Positions 36,106-44,731 are shown, counted from the first letter of the stretch. The stretch is 64,000 nucleotides of DNA from Thiohalocapsa halophila (GCF_016583825.1 NZ_NRRV01000008.1:1-64000), one strand, 5' to 3'. Notes: generated by a model not told the origin, from the sequence alone. Numbers and translations: made by a program.

Positions 36106-37398
36106 GTGCCGCTGCGAGAGGCGGGTCCGACGCTGGCGCTCGGCCTACTATTGACCTTCGGCTCCAGTGTCGGTCAGACCTACTTCATCGGCCTGTTCGC
36201 GGGCGCTGTGCGGGAGGATCTGGGCCTGAGCCACGCCGGCTTCGGCGGTCTGTATACCCTCGCCACCGCGGCTAGCGCCGCGCTGTTGCTGTGGCTGGGC
36301 AAGGCCGCGGACCGGTACGAGCCGGCCCCGCTGGCGACGGCGGTGATGCTGCTGCTGGCAGTGGCAGCGCTTGGGATGGCCCGCGCCGATTCGATCTGGC
36401 TGTTGGTACTTGCCCTAGTCGGGCTGCGCTTTCTCGGCCAAGGGATGCTGGGCCACATCGCCGTCACCATGCTGGCGCGGCGCTTCGCCGCCGGTCGCGG
36501 TCGCGCCCTCGGCATCGCGATGCTGGGCTATCCCATCGGCGAGGCCCTGCTGCCCCTACTCGTTGCCCTTGCGCTCGCAGCCTTCGGCTGGCGTGCCATC
36601 TGGCTCGGCACGGCGTTGGTGATGCTGCTCATGATCCCGCTCGTCCTGCGGCTGGAGCAAGTCATGCGCCGGACGTCGCAGGGTCAGCGTGCGGTCGCGG
36701 GCACCGCCGCGGGTCCGCAAGCCGCCGGCTGGAGCCGATTGCAGGTCCTGCGCGACGGTCGCTTCTATGCGCTGCTGCCGACACTGGCCGCGACGCCCTT
36801 TATCGTCACCGGCGTGCTGTTCCATCAGGTGCACCTCGCGCAGGCCAAGGGCTGGACACTGACGGAGCTGGCGGCCTGCTATCCGGTATACGCGCTCGCC
36901 TCCACCGGGGCGGCACTTGCCTGCGGCTGGCTCATCGACCGCGTCGGCGCGATCCGACTGCTGCCCGTCTTCTTGCTGCCGCTGGCACTGGGCTTGGCGC
37001 TCGCCGGGGGTGATGTCGGCGGCGGGCCCGACGGCACCGCGCTCACGGTCGCCGCGGGCTTCATGGCCCTGATCGGCGCCACCGCCGGCAGCGCGACGGT
37101 GCTGTTCGGCGCCCTTTGGGCGGAGGTCTATGGCACCCGCCACCTGGGCGCCATTCGCGGGCTTGTCGCGGCCTACATGGTCTTTGCCACTGCGTTGGCG
37201 CCCGGCGCCCTGGGCTGGCTGCTGGACCAGGGGACCGAGCCGCGGCAGCTGCTGCTCTGGCTGGCCGGCTGCGCCCTGCTCTGCGCTGTTGCCACCCTAC
37301 CGCTGCTGCCGCGCCTGCTGGAGGCGCGGGCAGCCCCGAGCCAAGACCAAGCTTCTCATCCCAACCACCACCAAGGCCCAGCTGACTGCCATGCATGA
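36106..37398 (+). CDS. MFS transporter
   Basis: A 430-residue major facilitator with 12 predicted helices. The N-half has GSSVGQTYFIGLFAGAVRED and the loop 2-3 motif WLGKAADRYEP. A cytoplasmic linker falls at about 185-205, and the C-half carries the equivalent loop GWLIDRVGAIRLL. The GTG start at 36106 has a perfect AAGGAGG seven bases upstream. Its 3' end overlaps the next methyltransferase by 8 bp, so the two are translationally coupled. Direction and substrate cannot be read from sequence; an exporter for the product of the flanking enzymes, or an importer for its precursor, is the simplest idea. Confidence 0.88.
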   Translation: MPLREAGPTLALGLLLTFGSSVGQTYFIGLFAGAVREDLGLSHAGFGGLYTLATAASAALLLWLGKAADRYEPAPLATAVMLLLAVAALGMARADSIWLLVLALVGLRFLGQGMLGHIAVTMLARRFAAGRGRALGIAMLGYPIGEALLPLLVALALAAFGWRAIWLGTALVMLLMIPLVLRLEQVMRRTSQGQRAVAGTAAGPQAAGWSRLQVLRDGRFYALLPTLAATPFIVTGVLFHQVHLAQAKGWTLTELAACYPVYALASTGAALACGWLIDRVGAIRLLPVFLLPLALGLALAGGDVGGGPDGTALTVAAGFMALIGATAGSATVLFGALWAEVYGTRHLGAIRGLVAAYMVFATALAPGALGWLLDQGTEPRQLLLWLAGCALLCAVATLPLLPRLLEARAAPSQDQASHPNHHQGPADCHA

Positions 37399-38287
37399 AC
37401 CGATCCACATCGACAGCCGCTGGGCGCAACGCCTGCGACGCGGCGAGCAGCCGGACGCAGCGGAGGTGCGTGAGCACCTGTTGGCTGTGCACCAGCGACA
37501 CGCAGGCTTCACCGAGGGCGTCGCCCGAGGCTGTCGCGACGCCGCCGGGCGCAACAGCTACGAGTGGCTCGCCGAGGTCATCGACCCAGCCCGGCATCGG
37601 ACCATCCTGGATCTTGCCTGCGGCAGCGGTGTCCTTGCCGAGATCTGTCTGCAACGCCACGGAGATGCCATCGAGCTGATCGGCATCGACATGAGCGCCG
37701 ACGAGCTCGCGTTGGCGCGCCGCCGCATCCCGGACCCCGGCTGCAGATTGCACCAGGCCCTCGCCCAGAGCATGGAGTGCATCCCGGACGCCGGCGTCGA
37801 CCTGGTGCTCTGTCATTGGGCCCTGACCCTAATGGACCCGATCGAGCCGGTGCTCGCCGAGATCCGGCGGATATTGCGTCCGCAGGGCACCCTGGCCGCG
37901 ATCATCGACGGTGACATCGCGAGCTCCCCCAGCTATGCCGCAGTGCACGACGTGATCTACTCGGCGGCGCAGCATGAGTATCCTAGTTACGCCAACGCGG
38001 ATCTCGGTGACGCCAGGGTGCGCGCCCCGGAGTCACTCGCCGCACTGATTCGCCAAACCTTTCGCGACGCCGAGGTTCGCATCGAGCCCGGAATGGTCAG
38101 TCTCGATGGTGCGCCGCAGACACTCGCGGAAGAGGCCACGGGCTTTTTCTACGCGTCCTTCGTGCTGTCTGCGCACGCGCGAGCACGGGCGTTGGCGGAG
38201 GTCGCGAGAGTCCTCTCGGCCGATGCCGGCAGCGATGGGCTGGGCCGGTTCGACATGCCGATTCATCGGCTTGTCGCGCAGCTCTAG
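37391..38287 (+). CDS. Class I SAM-dependent methyltransferase (UbiE-like fold)
   Basis: A 298-residue cytoplasmic enzyme. Motif I is ILDLACGSGVLAEI (72-85), and the acidic residue binding the SAM ribose lies in LIGIDMSADELALAR. Motif II-like DLVLCHWALTLMDPIEPVLAEIRRILRPQG is followed by a substrate-specific C-terminal half. The N-terminal 65 residues (REHLLAVHQRHAGFTEGVARG) form a helical cap. The acceptor is unknown, and I see no Cys pattern typical of the arsenite methyltransferase ArsM. It overlaps the MFS gene by 8 bp. With the upstream methyltransferase and dioxygenase it suggests successive methylation and hydroxylation of one small substrate. Confidence 0.8.
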   Translation: MHEPIHIDSRWAQRLRRGEQPDAAEVREHLLAVHQRHAGFTEGVARGCRDAAGRNSYEWLAEVIDPARHRTILDLACGSGVLAEICLQRHGDAIELIGIDMSADELALARRRIPDPGCRLHQALAQSMECIPDAGVDLVLCHWALTLMDPIEPVLAEIRRILRPQGTLAAIIDGDIASSPSYAAVHDVIYSAAQHEYPSYANADLGDARVRAPESLAALIRQTFRDAEVRIEPGMVSLDGAPQTLAEEATGFFYASFVLSAHARARALAEVARVLSADAGSDGLGRFDMPIHRLVAQL

Positions 38288-38328
38288 GGGACCTCGAAAA
38301 ATGCCTTCCATGGCATTTTTCGAGACGC
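38287..38328. repeat. Dispersed palindromic element, copy 2
   Basis: Stem CTCGAAAAATGCC/GGCATTTTTCGAG at 38293-38324, with flanks identical (inverted) to the copy at 8984-9023. It begins at the stop of the methyltransferase gene and can serve as a terminator. Confidence 0.75.
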
Positions 38329-38436
38329 GAAGCGAAAACGCGGTTTCCGCTTCGCTCCATTTCTCAAGCGCTTAGGCGCTTGAGAAATGGCGGGGCATCC
38401 TGCCCCGCACGGGCACCTCGAATTTTTCGAGGTGCC
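38327..38436. repeat. Run of four further hairpins
   Basis: In order: GCGAAGCG...CGCTTCGC (38327-38355); CCATTTCTCAAGCGC...GCGCTTGAGAAATGG (38357-38390, 15-bp perfect arms, 4-base loop); CGGGGCA...TGCCCCG (38391-38407); GGGCACCTCGAA...TTCGAGGTGCCC (38411-38436). They are non-coding and lie between convergent genes. Confidence 0.85.
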
Positions 38437-38598
38437 CTCTAGGCAGATGCCGATCGATTGGCCTAGCCCGACCATTAACCGGACGAGCCCCCGGTCTGGA
38501 AACGGAGGCGGTTTCCAGGCTTGCGGCTGCATCCGACCCTGCCGGGCGCGCTTGGCCTGGCGGGGTCGACGTTGGTGCGGCCTCTCGGCAGGCTTCCC

Positions 38599-39177
38599 TT
38601 AGCGGACGGTGATCTCACCGGTGATGGTGTCGCGGATGGTCACCACCACGCCGTCGCCGACCTTGAGCTGGCCGAGCAGGCTCTTGTCGGCGATCTCGAA
38701 GGTGCGGGTCTCATCGGCGCCCCGCACTTGGACCGTGCCGGCGGACTGATCGATGCCGGTGATCTGACCGTACAGGCGGATGGTATTGCGCATGGTGCCG
38801 GCCGGTCGGTTGCCGCCTGGAGCGCGCTCGACGCCACCGAAGGCGATTCTGCCCATGGCGCCGGCGTCGCGGCCCCGCTGAACCTCCAGGACCGCGGTGG
38901 TGGTCTCGGTGAGCCGCACCTGATTGCCGATGCGCACGCGGTCTAGCCGCGAGACCTCCGGCGGAATGCGCAAGACCTCGAAGCTGCCGTCGGGCAGGCG
39001 GATGGTCATGAGGCGGGTGTCGGTGTTGACTACCATGACCTCGCCTTCGAGGGTGCTCTGGACGGCGACGGCCTTGATGGGCTGGCTTCTCAAGTCCGGC
39101 TGTGCTTGAACGGCGGCGGGCAGGGCCAGGCTCAGGGACAGGAACAGGGCTGCAGCGGTGGTGTGCTTGGTCATCAT
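38599..39177 (-). CDS. Exported protein of unknown function with two OB/SH3-like repeats
   Basis: A 192-residue periplasmic protein. The signal peptide is HTTAAALFLSLSLALPAAVQA. The mature part has two similar beta-rich units: EGEVMVVNTDTRLMTIRLPD...EVSRLDRVRIGNQVRL, and YGQITGIDQSAGTVQVRGAD...LKVGDGVVVTIRD. Each runs from a strand pair to a VGD/IGN turn, like small OB-fold or DUF5666-type modules. Function is unknown. Two ATG codons are adjacent (39177 and 39174). It follows a pair of GGTGGAC hairpin repeats, which separate it from gltS. Confidence 0.7.
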   Translation of the reverse strand: MMTKHTTAAALFLSLSLALPAAVQAQPDLRSQPIKAVAVQSTLEGEVMVVNTDTRLMTIRLPDGSFEVLRIPPEVSRLDRVRIGNQVRLTETTTAVLEVQRGRDAGAMGRIAFGGVERAPGGNRPAGTMRNTIRLYGQITGIDQSAGTVQVRGADETRTFEIADKSLLGQLKVGDGVVVTIRDTITGEITVR

Positions 39178-39205
39178 GGGTCTCCTCGTTGATGGGACGT
39201 GGGGC

Positions 39206-39277
39206 GCGTAGGGTGGACAAGCGCAGCGTAGTCCACCGAACCAGTGCGTAGGGTGGACAAGCGCAGCGCAGTCCACC
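39206..39277. repeat. Two direct copies of a GGTGGAC...GTCCACC hairpin repeat
   Basis: GCGTAGGGTGGACAAGCGCA continues to GTCCACC in both copies, at 39206-39237 and 39246-39277. Each can fold into a hairpin. A third, inverted copy is at 23842-23869. Confidence 0.85.
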
Positions 39278-39280
39278 CAG

Positions 39281-40519
39281 TCAGCCGAAGTTGTGCAGAA
39301 AGAACGGGATGATCAGCGCATTGGCGATGTCGATGAAGAACGCCGACACCAGGGGTACGATGATGAAGGCTCGGTGCGAGGCACCATAGCGCTGGGTCAC
39401 CGCGGCCATGTTGGCCATGGCCGTCGGTGTCGAGCCCAGGGTGACGCCGCCGAAGCCCGCGGCCACCACGGCGGCGTCGTAACTGCGCCCGAGCAGCGGA
39501 TAGAGCACGAAGATGGTCACCAGCACCGCCAGCGCGAACTGGGCGGCAAGAATGCTGAAGATGGGTGCGGCCAGGTCGACGAGGGTCCAAAGCTGCATGC
39601 TCATCAGCGACATGGCGAGAAAGCTCCCGAGTGCAATATCGGCGATGAGGGCGATGGCGGGGGTGCGGCTCGGCCAGGTGATCCTGAGGGCTCCGTAGAG
39701 CTTGCCCGGCACCAGGTTGGTGAGCAGGATACCGGCGAACAGGCAGGTGACGAACAAGGGCAGCTTGAGCCCGAGCCCTGCCAGGCCTTGGTTCAGCCCG
39801 TAACCGAAGATGATGGCGACATGGATGGCCAGGACCGCCGCGAGGAAGTCCATGTGGTCGATGCCGGTGGCCTCCTGTTGGTGGCTCAGGCCGATTTCCT
39901 GGATCTCGTCCTGCGCGGCAGCCCGGGTCGGCCCGAGGCGGTGCCGAGTGATCAGGAATCGCGCGATGGGGCCGCCCATCAGGCTCGCCAGGATCAGGCC
40001 GAAGGTTGCGCTGGCGATGCCGATCTCCATGGCATTGGCGATGCCGTATTCCTCACCGATGGTGGGTGCCCAGGCAATGGTCGTACCGTGCCCGCCGATG
40101 AGCGACACGGTGCCGCCCAGCATGCCCACGGCCGCCGGCAGGTCGAACAGCGCCGCCACCGAGATGCCGGTCAGGTTCTGCGCGAACATGAAGCCGATGG
40201 TGAGCACCAGCAAAATGATGAACGGCCGGCCGCCGGCGAGCAGATCCCCCGCTCGTGCATTGATGCCGATGGTGGTGAAGAAATAGACCAGCAGCACGTC
40301 GCGGGCGCGCAGCTCGAACTCCACCACGGTGCCGGATGCGGCATAGAGCAGCGCAAACAGCACGGAAAACAGCAGCCCGCCGGTGACAGGCTCGGGAATG
40401 CTCAGCTCCCGCAGCAGGCGCACGCGCTCATTGAGGCGTTTGCCGACAAAAAGCACCAGGATACCGATGGTGACGGCAAGGAAAGACTCGACCCGAAGCA
40501 GGCCGTCTTGTATCTCCAC
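39281..40519 (-). CDS. gltS: Sodium/glutamate symporter GltS
   Basis: A 412-residue inner-membrane Na+:glutamate symporter (ESS family) with two inverted five-helix repeats. Recognisable regions are GGTVSLIGGHGTTIAWAPTIGEEYG (the first re-entrant GG motif), LPLFVTCLFAGILLTNLVP, and AAVVAAGFGGVTLGSTPTAMANM (the second). It ends SAFFIDIANALIIPFFLHNFG. No ATG is available before the first helix; the GTG at 40519 has GGGAG about 8 bases upstream and gives a normal N-terminus (VEIQDGLLRVESFLAVTIG). It takes up glutamate with sodium, which suits a saline habitat. Confidence 0.9.
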   Translation of the reverse strand: MEIQDGLLRVESFLAVTIGILVLFVGKRLNERVRLLRELSIPEPVTGGLLFSVLFALLYAASGTVVEFELRARDVLLVYFFTTIGINARAGDLLAGGRPFIILLVLTIGFMFAQNLTGISVAALFDLPAAVGMLGGTVSLIGGHGTTIAWAPTIGEEYGIANAMEIGIASATFGLILASLMGGPIARFLITRHRLGPTRAAAQDEIQEIGLSHQQEATGIDHMDFLAAVLAIHVAIIFGYGLNQGLAGLGLKLPLFVTCLFAGILLTNLVPGKLYGALRITWPSRTPAIALIADIALGSFLAMSLMSMQLWTLVDLAAPIFSILAAQFALAVLVTIFVLYPLLGRSYDAAVVAAGFGGVTLGSTPTAMANMAAVTQRYGASHRAFIIVPLVSAFFIDIANALIIPFFLHNFG

Positions 40520-40906
40520 AGTGATGGTACTCCCGGTCAAATGTGCCGCGGTGCGGCGATGCCCGAACGGCCTCGTCTGAGCGCCCGCCGGGTATTCACA
40601 GCAGCGCGATTGTCGGGCCTCCTTGCGTCGGCCCGACCTGCGCCGAGGCACGTGCAGGCAGGCAGCAGGCAATACTTCCCTAATCTCTGGGGCTCGGTAG
40701 CCATGGCTGTGCGCCTGGGAAACGCCGAATACTTCGGAGTGTCCCTTGATTGGATTTAGGATTGAAACCCTGCGAACATCCTATGATCGCATAATCCACT
40801 AGGCTATCAGTGGCTGCGGATGGCAGCAATGGCGGTCATGAGTGCCGCCCGGGCGATGCCGCGTCCGCTTCGAGCTTCGTTTCCTGTCAGCAAAAGGGGG
40901 CTCCAT
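40520..40906 (+). other. Divergent intergenic region between gltS and the Anbu gene
   Basis: It holds the hairpin repeat TGTCGGGCCTCCTTGCGTCG (40611-40640, family of 17107-17191). No gene is recognised. The AT-richer stretch at about 40745-40800 probably carries the downstream promoter. Confidence 0.45.
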
Positions 40907-41686
40907 ATGACCTATTGTGTCGGCCTGCTGCTGGACGATGGGCTTGTGATGGCCAGCGACTCGCGCACCAACGCGGGTGTGGACCACATCTCGTCCTATA
41001 GCAAGCTGCATCTCTTTCAGCCGGGGCCGGATCGGTATTTCGTGCTGCTGGCGGCCGGCAATCTTGCCACGACCCGCGAGGTGGTGGACCGCATCCGCCG
41101 TGATCTCGATCGCACCACGGGCTTCGATGCCGGCGGCGCGCCGGCGGAGACCCTGGCCACGGTTCACTACTTGTTCGAGGCAGCGCGCTATGTCGGTCGT
41201 GTGAGCCGGGAAGTCCAGCTCCTGCACGGGCCGGCGCTGCGCGAGGTGGGTGCGGCGCCGGAGGCGACCTTCATTCTCGGCGGGCGCATCGGCCACGAGC
41301 CCCCCGCGCTGCTTCTGATCTATCCCCAGGGCAATGCCATCGCCGCGACACCGGAGACACCCTATTTGCAGATCGGTGAAAGCAAGTTCGGCAAGTCCTC
41401 CTTGGACCGCTTCGCCCGCCGCAGCCTGTCTCTGGAAGACGGCGCACGGCTGTGTCTAGTCTCACTAGAGAGCACGGCCCGGGCCAATCTGACTGTTGCT
41501 CCGCCCTATGAGGTCGTGCTCTGTCCGAAGGATTGGATGGGCCCGAGCCAGCGGTTGCGGCTGGATGAGCGTGATCCCGATCTGGTGGCACTGACGGAGA
41601 GCTGGGAAACAGGGCAGCGTCGTGCCTTCGAGTCGCTGCCGGCCTTCGCCTGGGAGGCGCCGGCCGGGGGTAACGCTGCCACCTGA
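40907..41686 (+). CDS. Anbu, ancestral beta-subunit proteasome-like peptidase
   Basis: A 259-residue Ntn hydrolase. After removal of Met1, Thr1 becomes the nucleophile; the sequence begins TYCVGLLLDDGLVMASDSR, giving the proteasome-type triad Thr1, Asp17 and Lys32 (in SSYSKLHL). Further on come LLAAGNLATTREVVD and FILGGRIGHEPPALLLIYP, typical of Anbu. The start is firm: ATG at 40907 with AGGGGG seven bases upstream and the nucleophile at position 2. Anbu usually sits beside a circularly permuted ATP-grasp protein, an alpha-E domain protein and a transglutaminase-like protein. None of these is adjacent here. Its substrate is not established; the family has been linked to peptide processing. 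Confidence 0.88.
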   Translation: MTYCVGLLLDDGLVMASDSRTNAGVDHISSYSKLHLFQPGPDRYFVLLAAGNLATTREVVDRIRRDLDRTTGFDAGGAPAETLATVHYLFEAARYVGRVSREVQLLHGPALREVGAAPEATFILGGRIGHEPPALLLIYPQGNAIAATPETPYLQIGESKFGKSSLDRFARRSLSLEDGARLCLVSLESTARANLTVAPPYEVVLCPKDWMGPSQRLRLDERDPDLVALTESWETGQRRAFESLPAFAWEAPAGGNAAT

Positions 41687-41849
41687 CCCAGCAACGACTG
41701 CCGCCGGCTCTGGCAGCGTCCGGGGTGAGTCCTGGCGAGCAAGCGCGGCGTCAGTCGGTGCCGTTGCTCCAGAAAGCGGATTTCACCACGAAGGGCACCA
41801 GCAGCAAGGCCCTGGCTCCCGAACTCCGGAGCTTGGGCAAGTCTTCGCT

Positions 41850-41880
41850 GTAGGTCGGGCTGAGGCACGAAGCCCGACGC
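41850..41880. repeat. Hairpin repeat of the GGTCGGGC...GCCCGAC family
   Basis: TAGGTCGGGCTGAGGCACGA continues to AGCCCGAC and is nearly identical to 17106-17135. It lies between convergent genes and may terminate transcription. Confidence 0.7.
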
Positions 41881-41947
41881 CGCGTCAGTTGTCACTACCT
41901 GATCACGGCCGCTCTCGGGTGGGCACAGTGGGCTCACTCTCTTTGCG

Positions 41948-42349
41948 TCACCAATAGGTCTTCAGTAGATAGATCCACGCGGCGATCAGGAGCAGGGATA
42001 CCAGGAGCTGCGGCCACATCACCCGCAGGAAGCCCTTCTCTTTGATCTTTTGCTGGCGTTCGACATAGGCCTCGCGCTGTGCCCGCTGCAGCTCTAGCAG
42101 CCATTGGTCTCCGGCCACTGCAATTTCGTCGCCCTCGACGTGCAGGAACACGGTCGCTTTCGACGTCGCAAGCCAGAAGATCAAATACAGAAGTCCGCCG
42201 AATAGTGGGAACAGGAAGATCACGATCAGGAACAGCCACCACGCGAACGGCCGGCGCCCTGCCAGGGATGCGGTTGTCTCCGTCGCCGTCATGGGCTCCC
42301 ATCCGTTCCCGACGAGCTCGGCGACGCGCTGACTCAATATTGCTTGCAT
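41948..42349 (-). CDS. Small membrane protein of unknown function
   Basis: A 133-residue protein with a short cytoplasmic head (ILSQRVAELVGNGWEPMTATETTASL), two close helices (FAWWLFLIVIFLFPLFGGLLYLIFW, about 35-62), a charged middle (LELQRAQREAYVERQQKIKEKG) and a final helix (LLVSLLLIAAWIYLL). The head plus first hairpin resembles a widespread pattern of small proteins that combine a GW...TATL segment with a membrane hairpin, whose role is unknown. It converges on the Anbu gene and shows no obvious partner. Confidence 0.6.
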   Translation of the reverse strand: MQAILSQRVAELVGNGWEPMTATETTASLAGRRPFAWWLFLIVIFLFPLFGGLLYLIFWLATSKATVFLHVEGDEIAVAGDQWLLELQRAQREAYVERQQKIKEKGFLRVMWPQLLVSLLLIAAWIYLLKTYW

Positions 42350-42772
42350 CCTTGTCTCTCCTCATGCGAGATGGTGATGTTGTGGAAATGGTGCGCTACC
42401 CGACAGTTACTGCGCTCGCCGTGCAGACGCGCCGCGCAGCCTAAGGCATTTACGGCTGCACAAAAAGCAGGCCCGCCGGTGAAATGGCGTGCATGCTCAA
42501 TGTTGGCATTGGGTCGGCTCAGAATGAGCTGCCCCAGGGCCGGTTGGCGATAGCGTAACCCGACAATCGACGGGTTACGCGAGCGCCGCGTCGGGTTACG
42601 CTGCACTGACCCGATCTACGCGGGATTCCTGCCCAGTCCGGGCGGCGTCGGAGCACAGGCGGACGCTCTGCATCGACACGCCGGCATTGTCGTCATGGCC
42701 GGATCGGGCGCTCAGACTGTGCGAAAAAGAGCGCCGACCGGAGGCGCATGCTCGCGGGGTGGTCCCGCCAGG
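42350..42772 (-). other. Intergenic stretch with a GGGTTACG repeat cluster
   Basis: No gene is recognised. At 42553-42602 the words GCGTAACCCGAC, CGACGGGTTACGC and GTCGGGTTACGC occur in a row, giving alternative hairpins of a kind often seen as dispersed non-coding repeats. Confidence 0.55.
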
Positions 42773-43120
42773 TCAGTTGACGACCTTCAGCGACTTCACC
42801 CACACGTACCGGCCCGCCATGCCGCGATCAACCTCACCCATGATGCGGACGGTGTCCTCCGGGCCGATCTGCCGGCCACCGAACCGCCCGGGCGCGATCT
42901 CGACCCGTATCTCTCCGGTCGAATCGCGGAACATGTAGTAGTCCTCGCGCAGATGCGACACGATGGTGCCCTCCAGCGTGTGGTAGGTCCCGAGCCGCGC
43001 GTCCAGCGCCGCGGCGACCGTGGCCTCTCCGCCCCGAATGCTCGGGCCGCTGAACTGCGCTGGCGCAGGCGTTGCGACCGCAAGGGCGAGGCAGAAGGGG
43101 ATCGCTTTGAGGTTCGGCAT
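42773..43120 (-). CDS. YgiW/YdeI (BOF) family stress-tolerance protein
   Basis: A 115-residue periplasmic OB-fold protein. The signal peptide PNLKAIPFCLALAVATPAPA is followed by TVAAALDARLGTYHTLEGTIVSHLREDYYMFRDSTGEIRVEIAPGRFGG, the BOF core with its DYYMFRD strand, and EDTVRIMGEVDRG. Family members such as E. coli YgiW and VisP bind small ligands or peptidoglycan sugars and help in stress tolerance. The ATG at 43120 is chosen for the signal peptide. It lies 150 bp after the GntP permease gene on the same strand. Confidence 0.82.
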   Translation of the reverse strand: MPNLKAIPFCLALAVATPAPAQFSGPSIRGGEATVAAALDARLGTYHTLEGTIVSHLREDYYMFRDSTGEIRVEIAPGRFGGRQIGPEDTVRIMGEVDRGMAGRYVWVKSLKVVN

Positions 43121-43270
43121 CGCTGAGGTCTGCTTGAGTTGTGCCCGGTCGCCGTGCTTGGCGCCAGAGCTTACCGCAGAAGAGGGCGCAGAGCAGGCGG
43201 CGTGATTCATGGTCGTCGCGAAAGGCACGCCTTCGTATCTGCCCGCTTGCCGCCGCCGCGGCGGGCGCGA

Positions 43271-44731
43271 TCAGAACGACCCGAGCAGGGTCCCGAGCAC
43301 GATGACGGCGGCGAGGGCGAAAAGCGCGCCGACGATGGCCACCATCACGATGTCGCGATAACTCTCGCGGTGGGTGGTGCCGCAAACCGCGAGCAGGGTC
43401 ACCACGGCGCCGTTGTGCGGCAGCATGTCCAGCGTGCCGGCGCCGATTACCGCAACGCGGTGCATCAGCGCCGGGTCTATCCCGAGGTCCGCGGCCAGCG
43501 CCATGTAGGTCTCGCCCAGGGCCTCAAGCGCGATGGTGAGGCCGCCGGAGGCCGAGCCGGTGAGGGCGGCCAGCACATTGGTGGAGACGGCGAGGGACAC
43601 CAGCGGACCACCCTCGATGCCGAGTACCCAGTCGCGCACCAGCTCGAAGGCGGGCAGGGCGGCCACCACGGTGCCGAAGCCCACCAGGCTCGCGACGCTG
43701 ACGATGGGGAGCACCGAGGCGTTGACGCCGGCATCCACGCTGGCCCGCAGGTCGGTGAGCCGGCGGCGGTTCAGCGCGATGAGCACCAGGATGGCCGTGG
43801 CCAGGGCGACGCTGACGGACCAGATGCCGCTCACGGCCGCCGGCGTGGTCGGCCCGAAGCGCTCCTCGGCGAGGAAGCCGAGATCCAGATTCGGCAGCAC
43901 CAGCGCGGTCATGGTCAGGTTTACCGCCAGCACCACCACCAGCGGCAGGGCGGCGACCAGCACCCCCGGCCGGTCTGTACAGGCGCCGCCGCGCTGCACC
44001 TCCGCCGGGTCGAACTCGCGGGTCACCGTGGCGCGCTCGCGCACCACCAGATCCTCTGCTGCCTGCTCGGCGCTGGCCGTGCCGCCGGCCTCCGCTTCGA
44101 AGCCTTCGCCCCGCTTGCGCGCCGCGGCCTCCATGAGCCCGAGCCACCAGAGCCCGAACACCAGGGTGATCGCGGTCGCGATGAGCCCGAGCACCGGGGC
44201 CGCGAACGGGGTAGTGCCGAAAAAGGGCATTGGAATGGCATTCTGCACCGCGGGCGTGCCGGGCAGCATGGACATGGTGAAGGTGGACGTGCCGAGCGCA
44301 ATGGCCGCCGGCATCAGGCGCCGCGGGATGCCGGCATCGCGGAACAGCGCGGTGGCCATGGGCACCAGCACGAAGAAGGCCACGAACAGACTGACGCCCC
44401 CATAAGTCACCAGCGCCCCGGCGAGCACCACGGCGAGGATGCCGCGGCGCGGCCCGAGCTTGTCGCCGATGAAGCCGGCGACCGTCCGCACCGAGCCCGA
44501 GTCCTCCATCAGCTTGCCGAACAGGGCGCCCAGCAGAAAGATCGGGAAGAACTGGGCGATGAAGCCGGCGGCGCCGGTCATGAAGGTCTGGGTCCAGTTC
44601 GCGAGCAGCGGCTCAAAGGCGAAGGCCGCCGCCAGCATCGCCGCCAGCGGGGTCAGCAGCAGCACGCTCCAGCCGCGATAGGCGAGCCAGATGAGCAGCC
44701 CGAGGCCGAGCAGGATGCCGAGAAGGCCCAT
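43271..44731 (-). CDS. GntP-family permease (gluconate/sugar-acid type)
   Basis: A 486-residue inner-membrane transporter with about 12-14 helices. It shows ILAVVLAGALVTYGGVSLFVAFFVLVPMA, then TFTMSMLPGTPAVQNAIPMPFFG (the TxPGTPAxQN-type motif of GntP/DsdX proteins) and, near the C-terminus, LTGSASGGLTIALEALG and LDMLPHNGAVVTLLAVCGTTHRESY. The family imports gluconate, D-serine or other hydroxy acids by proton symport; the substrate here is unknown. A central cytoplasmic loop (about 205-235) is long. Its ATG directly abuts the stop of the patatin gene, so the two are co-transcribed. Confidence 0.85.
   Translation of the reverse strand: MGLLGILLGLGLLIWLAYRGWSVLLLTPLAAMLAAAFAFEPLLANWTQTFMTGAAGFIAQFFPIFLLGALFGKLMEDSGSVRTVAGFIGDKLGPRRGILAVVLAGALVTYGGVSLFVAFFVLVPMATALFRDAGIPRRLMPAAIALGTSTFTMSMLPGTPAVQNAIPMPFFGTTPFAAPVLGLIATAITLVFGLWWLGLMEAAARKRGEGFEAEAGGTASAEQAAEDLVVRERATVTREFDPAEVQRGGACTDRPGVLVAALPLVVVLAVNLTMTALVLPNLDLGFLAEERFGPTTPAAVSGIWSVSVALATAILVLIALNRRRLTDLRASVDAGVNASVLPIVSVASLVGFGTVVAALPAFELVRDWVLGIEGGPLVSLAVSTNVLAALTGSASGGLTIALEALGETYMALAADLGIDPALMHRVAVIGAGTLDMLPHNGAVVTLLAVCGTTHRESYRDIVMVAIVGALFALAAVIVLGTLLGSF

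Noticed and set aside
37391-38287. ArsM arsenite methyltransferase to pair with arsS
   Set aside because: The protein has a generic SAM-binding core, but I do not see the conserved ArsM cysteine arrangement, and it lies 24 kb from arsS within another cluster.
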